From Streptococcus suis (GTDB lineage: Bacteria > Bacillota > Bacilli > Lactobacillales > Streptococcaceae): a DNA stretch of 64,000 bases. Below are positions 62,878 through 64,000 of this stretch, piece by piece. The stretch covers positions 53,747-117,746 of the forward strand of contig NZ_POQQ01000050.1 of NCBI RefSeq assembly GCF_002964575.1, read 5' to 3'. The position numbers and the translations under genes are program-made. Below the pieces are notes generated by a model. That model saw only the letters and a list, made by a program, of their open reading frames with translations, did no database searches and was not told where the DNA came from. Position 1 is the stretch's first letter. The number at the start of each line of letters is the position of its first letter.

Positions 62878-63627
62878 ATGCAAAAAATTGAGTTATTAGA
62901 CGGAGAGCGGATTGACCAGCTCTTCTCAACAGATGTTCAGATTATTCAAAATAGGGAGGTGTTTAGCTACTCGATTGACAGCGTCCTCCTTTCGCATTTT
63001 CCAAAAATGCCTGCTCAGAAGGGGCTGATTGTTGACCTTTGTAGTGGAAATGGGGCGGTTGGCCTCTTTGCCTCTACACGCACCAAGGCGCCTATCATTC
63101 AGGTTGAATTGCAGGAACGCCTAGCCGACATGAACCGCCGCTCCATCGCCCTCAATGGTCTAGAGGAACGGGTCTCGGTCATCAATGATGACTTGGCAAA
63201 CTTGCCTCAATATGATTTGCGGTCCAAGGTGGATTTGATGCTCTGCAATCCTCCCTACTTCAAGGTGGACGAGGGTTCAAACCTCAATGAAAGCGAGCAT
63301 TATCTTCTAGCCAGACATGAAATCGCAACCAACCTAGACAGCATTTGCCAGGTGGCCCAACAGGTGCTCAAATCCAATGGTCGCTTGGCCATGGTCCACA
63401 GGCCCGACCGATTTTTAGATATTCTTGATAAGCTAAGGACCTACAAATTGGCTCCCAAACGGATCCAGTTTGTCTATCCCAAGGCCAGCAAGGAGGCCAA
63501 TATGCTACTAATTGAGGCTATCAAGGACGGCTCGGTGGACGGTCTGCACATCCTGCCACCTCTGGTTGTCCATGAAGAAAACGGAGACTATACTCCTGCT
63601 ATTCGTGAGATTTATTATGGAAAATAA
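62878..63627 (+). CDS. trmN6: tRNA1(Val) A37 N6-methyltransferase TrmN6
   Basis: 249 residues. SAM-binding [17 protein letters not shown] (near residue 52) and the adenine-N6 catalytic motif CNPPYF (near residue 122). Streptococcal TrmN6/YfiC relatives have this length. Overlaps the following GIY-YIG gene by 11 bases, a common pairing in Firmicutes. Confidence 0.92.
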   Translation: MQKIELLDGERIDQLFSTDVQIIQNREVFSYSIDSVLLSHFPKMPAQKGLIVDLCSGNGAVGLFASTRTKAPIIQVELQERLADMNRRSIALNGLEERVSVINDDLANLPQYDLRSKVDLMLCNPPYFKVDEGSNLNESEHYLLARHEIATNLDSICQVAQQVLKSNGRLAMVHRPDRFLDILDKLRTYKLAPKRIQFVYPKASKEANMLLIEAIKDGSVDGLHILPPLVVHEENGDYTPAIREIYYGK

Positions 63628-63916
63628 GGCCTACTTTTATGTCTTGGAATGTGCCGACGGAAGTCTTTATACCGGCTATACGACTGATGTGGTCAAGCGG
63701 CTTGCTACCCATAATCGTGGGAAAGGGGCCAAGTACACCCGCGCACGCTTGCCTGTCAGCCTACTCTATCAAGAAGCCTTTGCCAGTAAGCAGGAAGCCA
63801 TGTCTGCCGAGGCACTCTTTAAGAAACGCAGCCGACAGAGCAAGTTAGACTATATCTCAGAAATGACAAAAAAACCTCGCTCCAGATTGAACTGCTCCCT
63901 GTCAAGTGGACAATGA
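63617..63916 (+). CDS. GIY-YIG nuclease-superfamily protein, 3' end replaced by IS sequence
   Basis: 99 residues from [46 protein letters not shown], the UPF0213-type GIY-YIG domain (GSLYTGYT and R-x-x-x-HN). The last nine residues (LNCSLSSGQ) are read from what looks like the inverted-repeat end of an IS, so the native C-terminus is lost or altered after about residue 90. The start overlaps the end of trmN6. Confidence 0.85.
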   Translation: MENKAYFYVLECADGSLYTGYTTDVVKRLATHNRGKGAKYTRARLPVSLLYQEAFASKQEAMSAEALFKKRSRQSKLDYISEMTKKPRSRLNCSLSSGQ

Positions 63917-64000
63917 AATAATAAAAGATTAGGCGACGGCCTTGTTCCTCATTTCAAGAGGGGCAAGGCCGTTGTTGCGTTCTTGAAATCGTTGATGATT
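63888..64000 (-). mobile_element. IS3-family insertion sequence end, cut by window edge
   Basis: The terminal TGAACTGCTCCCTGTCAAGT begins at 63888. A minus-strand frame (stop at 63929-63931) reads QRFQERNNGLAPLEMRNKAVA, the usual C-terminus of an IS3-type OrfB integrase. The remainder lies outside the window. Confidence 0.75.
63929..64000 (-). CDS. C-terminal fragment of IS3-family transposase OrfB (window edge)
   Basis: Partial: 23 residues visible ending in LAPLEMRNKAVA. The N-R-F/Q-x-R-x-N-x-L-x-P pattern is typical of the end of IS3-family DDE transposases. Whether the gene is complete cannot be seen. Confidence 0.65.
   Translation of the reverse strand, partial: NHQRFQERNNGLAPLEMRNKAVA

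Overview
The window looks like a low-GC Gram-positive chromosome of the genus Streptococcus, most probably Streptococcus suis. The species call is an inference from gene content and order (rplS/sodA/holA, comEA/comEC, serC/serA, a liv operon next to clpP and upp, an msm-type sugar operon, and a long LPxTG surface metalloprotease). Most genes lie on the minus strand. Start codons were chosen from Shine-Dalgarno (SD) spacing, so several differ from the longest possible ORF.

Layout. 0-6 kb: end of a membrane-protein gene, tRNA-Arg(CCU), a TIM-barrel protein, rplS with its leader, sodA, holA, an MBL-fold hydrolase and a LysR regulator. 6.4-12.2 kb: a 1917-residue cell-wall-anchored M26-type zinc metalloprotease with two classes of tandem repeats. 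12.3-15.2 kb: comEC and comEA. 15.3-19 kb: serine biosynthesis (serC, serA) with an acetyltransferase, ogt and an ArsC-like protein. 19.1-19.8 kb: an IS200-type element. 19.8-26.5 kb: rsmI-yabA-holB-tmk, a YitT protein, telA plus an XpaC-like partner, and a CBS-domain protein.

26.6-37.6 kb is an accessory defence island. It holds an Rpn-type nuclease with an intragenic C-terminal frame and a separate downstream copy of that frame, a type I restriction-modification system in the unusual order R / fic / abiH / S / toxin / M, and an untracked 35-residue holin-like toxin with features of a type I toxin-antitoxin locus, encoded antisense between hsdS and hsdM. The N-terminal extension of HsdR is visibly related to the C-terminal part of the XpaC-like protein encoded about 9 kb away. 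I consider the island the most interesting part of the window.

37.9-46 kb returns to core genes: a VOC protein, LapA, a hairpin-rich repeat array, livFGMHJ with CodY-like boxes lying inside two promoters, ylbG, clpP under a CtsR-type promoter, and upp. 46-59.5 kb is a raffinose/melibiose/sucrose region (dexB, gtfA, msmG, msmF, msmE, a GH32 sucrase with a LacI regulator, a second frameshifted msmE paralogue, aga, msmR). 59.5-64 kb holds two PLP sulfur-amino-acid enzymes, three tandem small membrane proteins, trmN6, a GIY-YIG gene whose 3' end was overwritten by an IS, and the start of an IS3-family transposase fragment.
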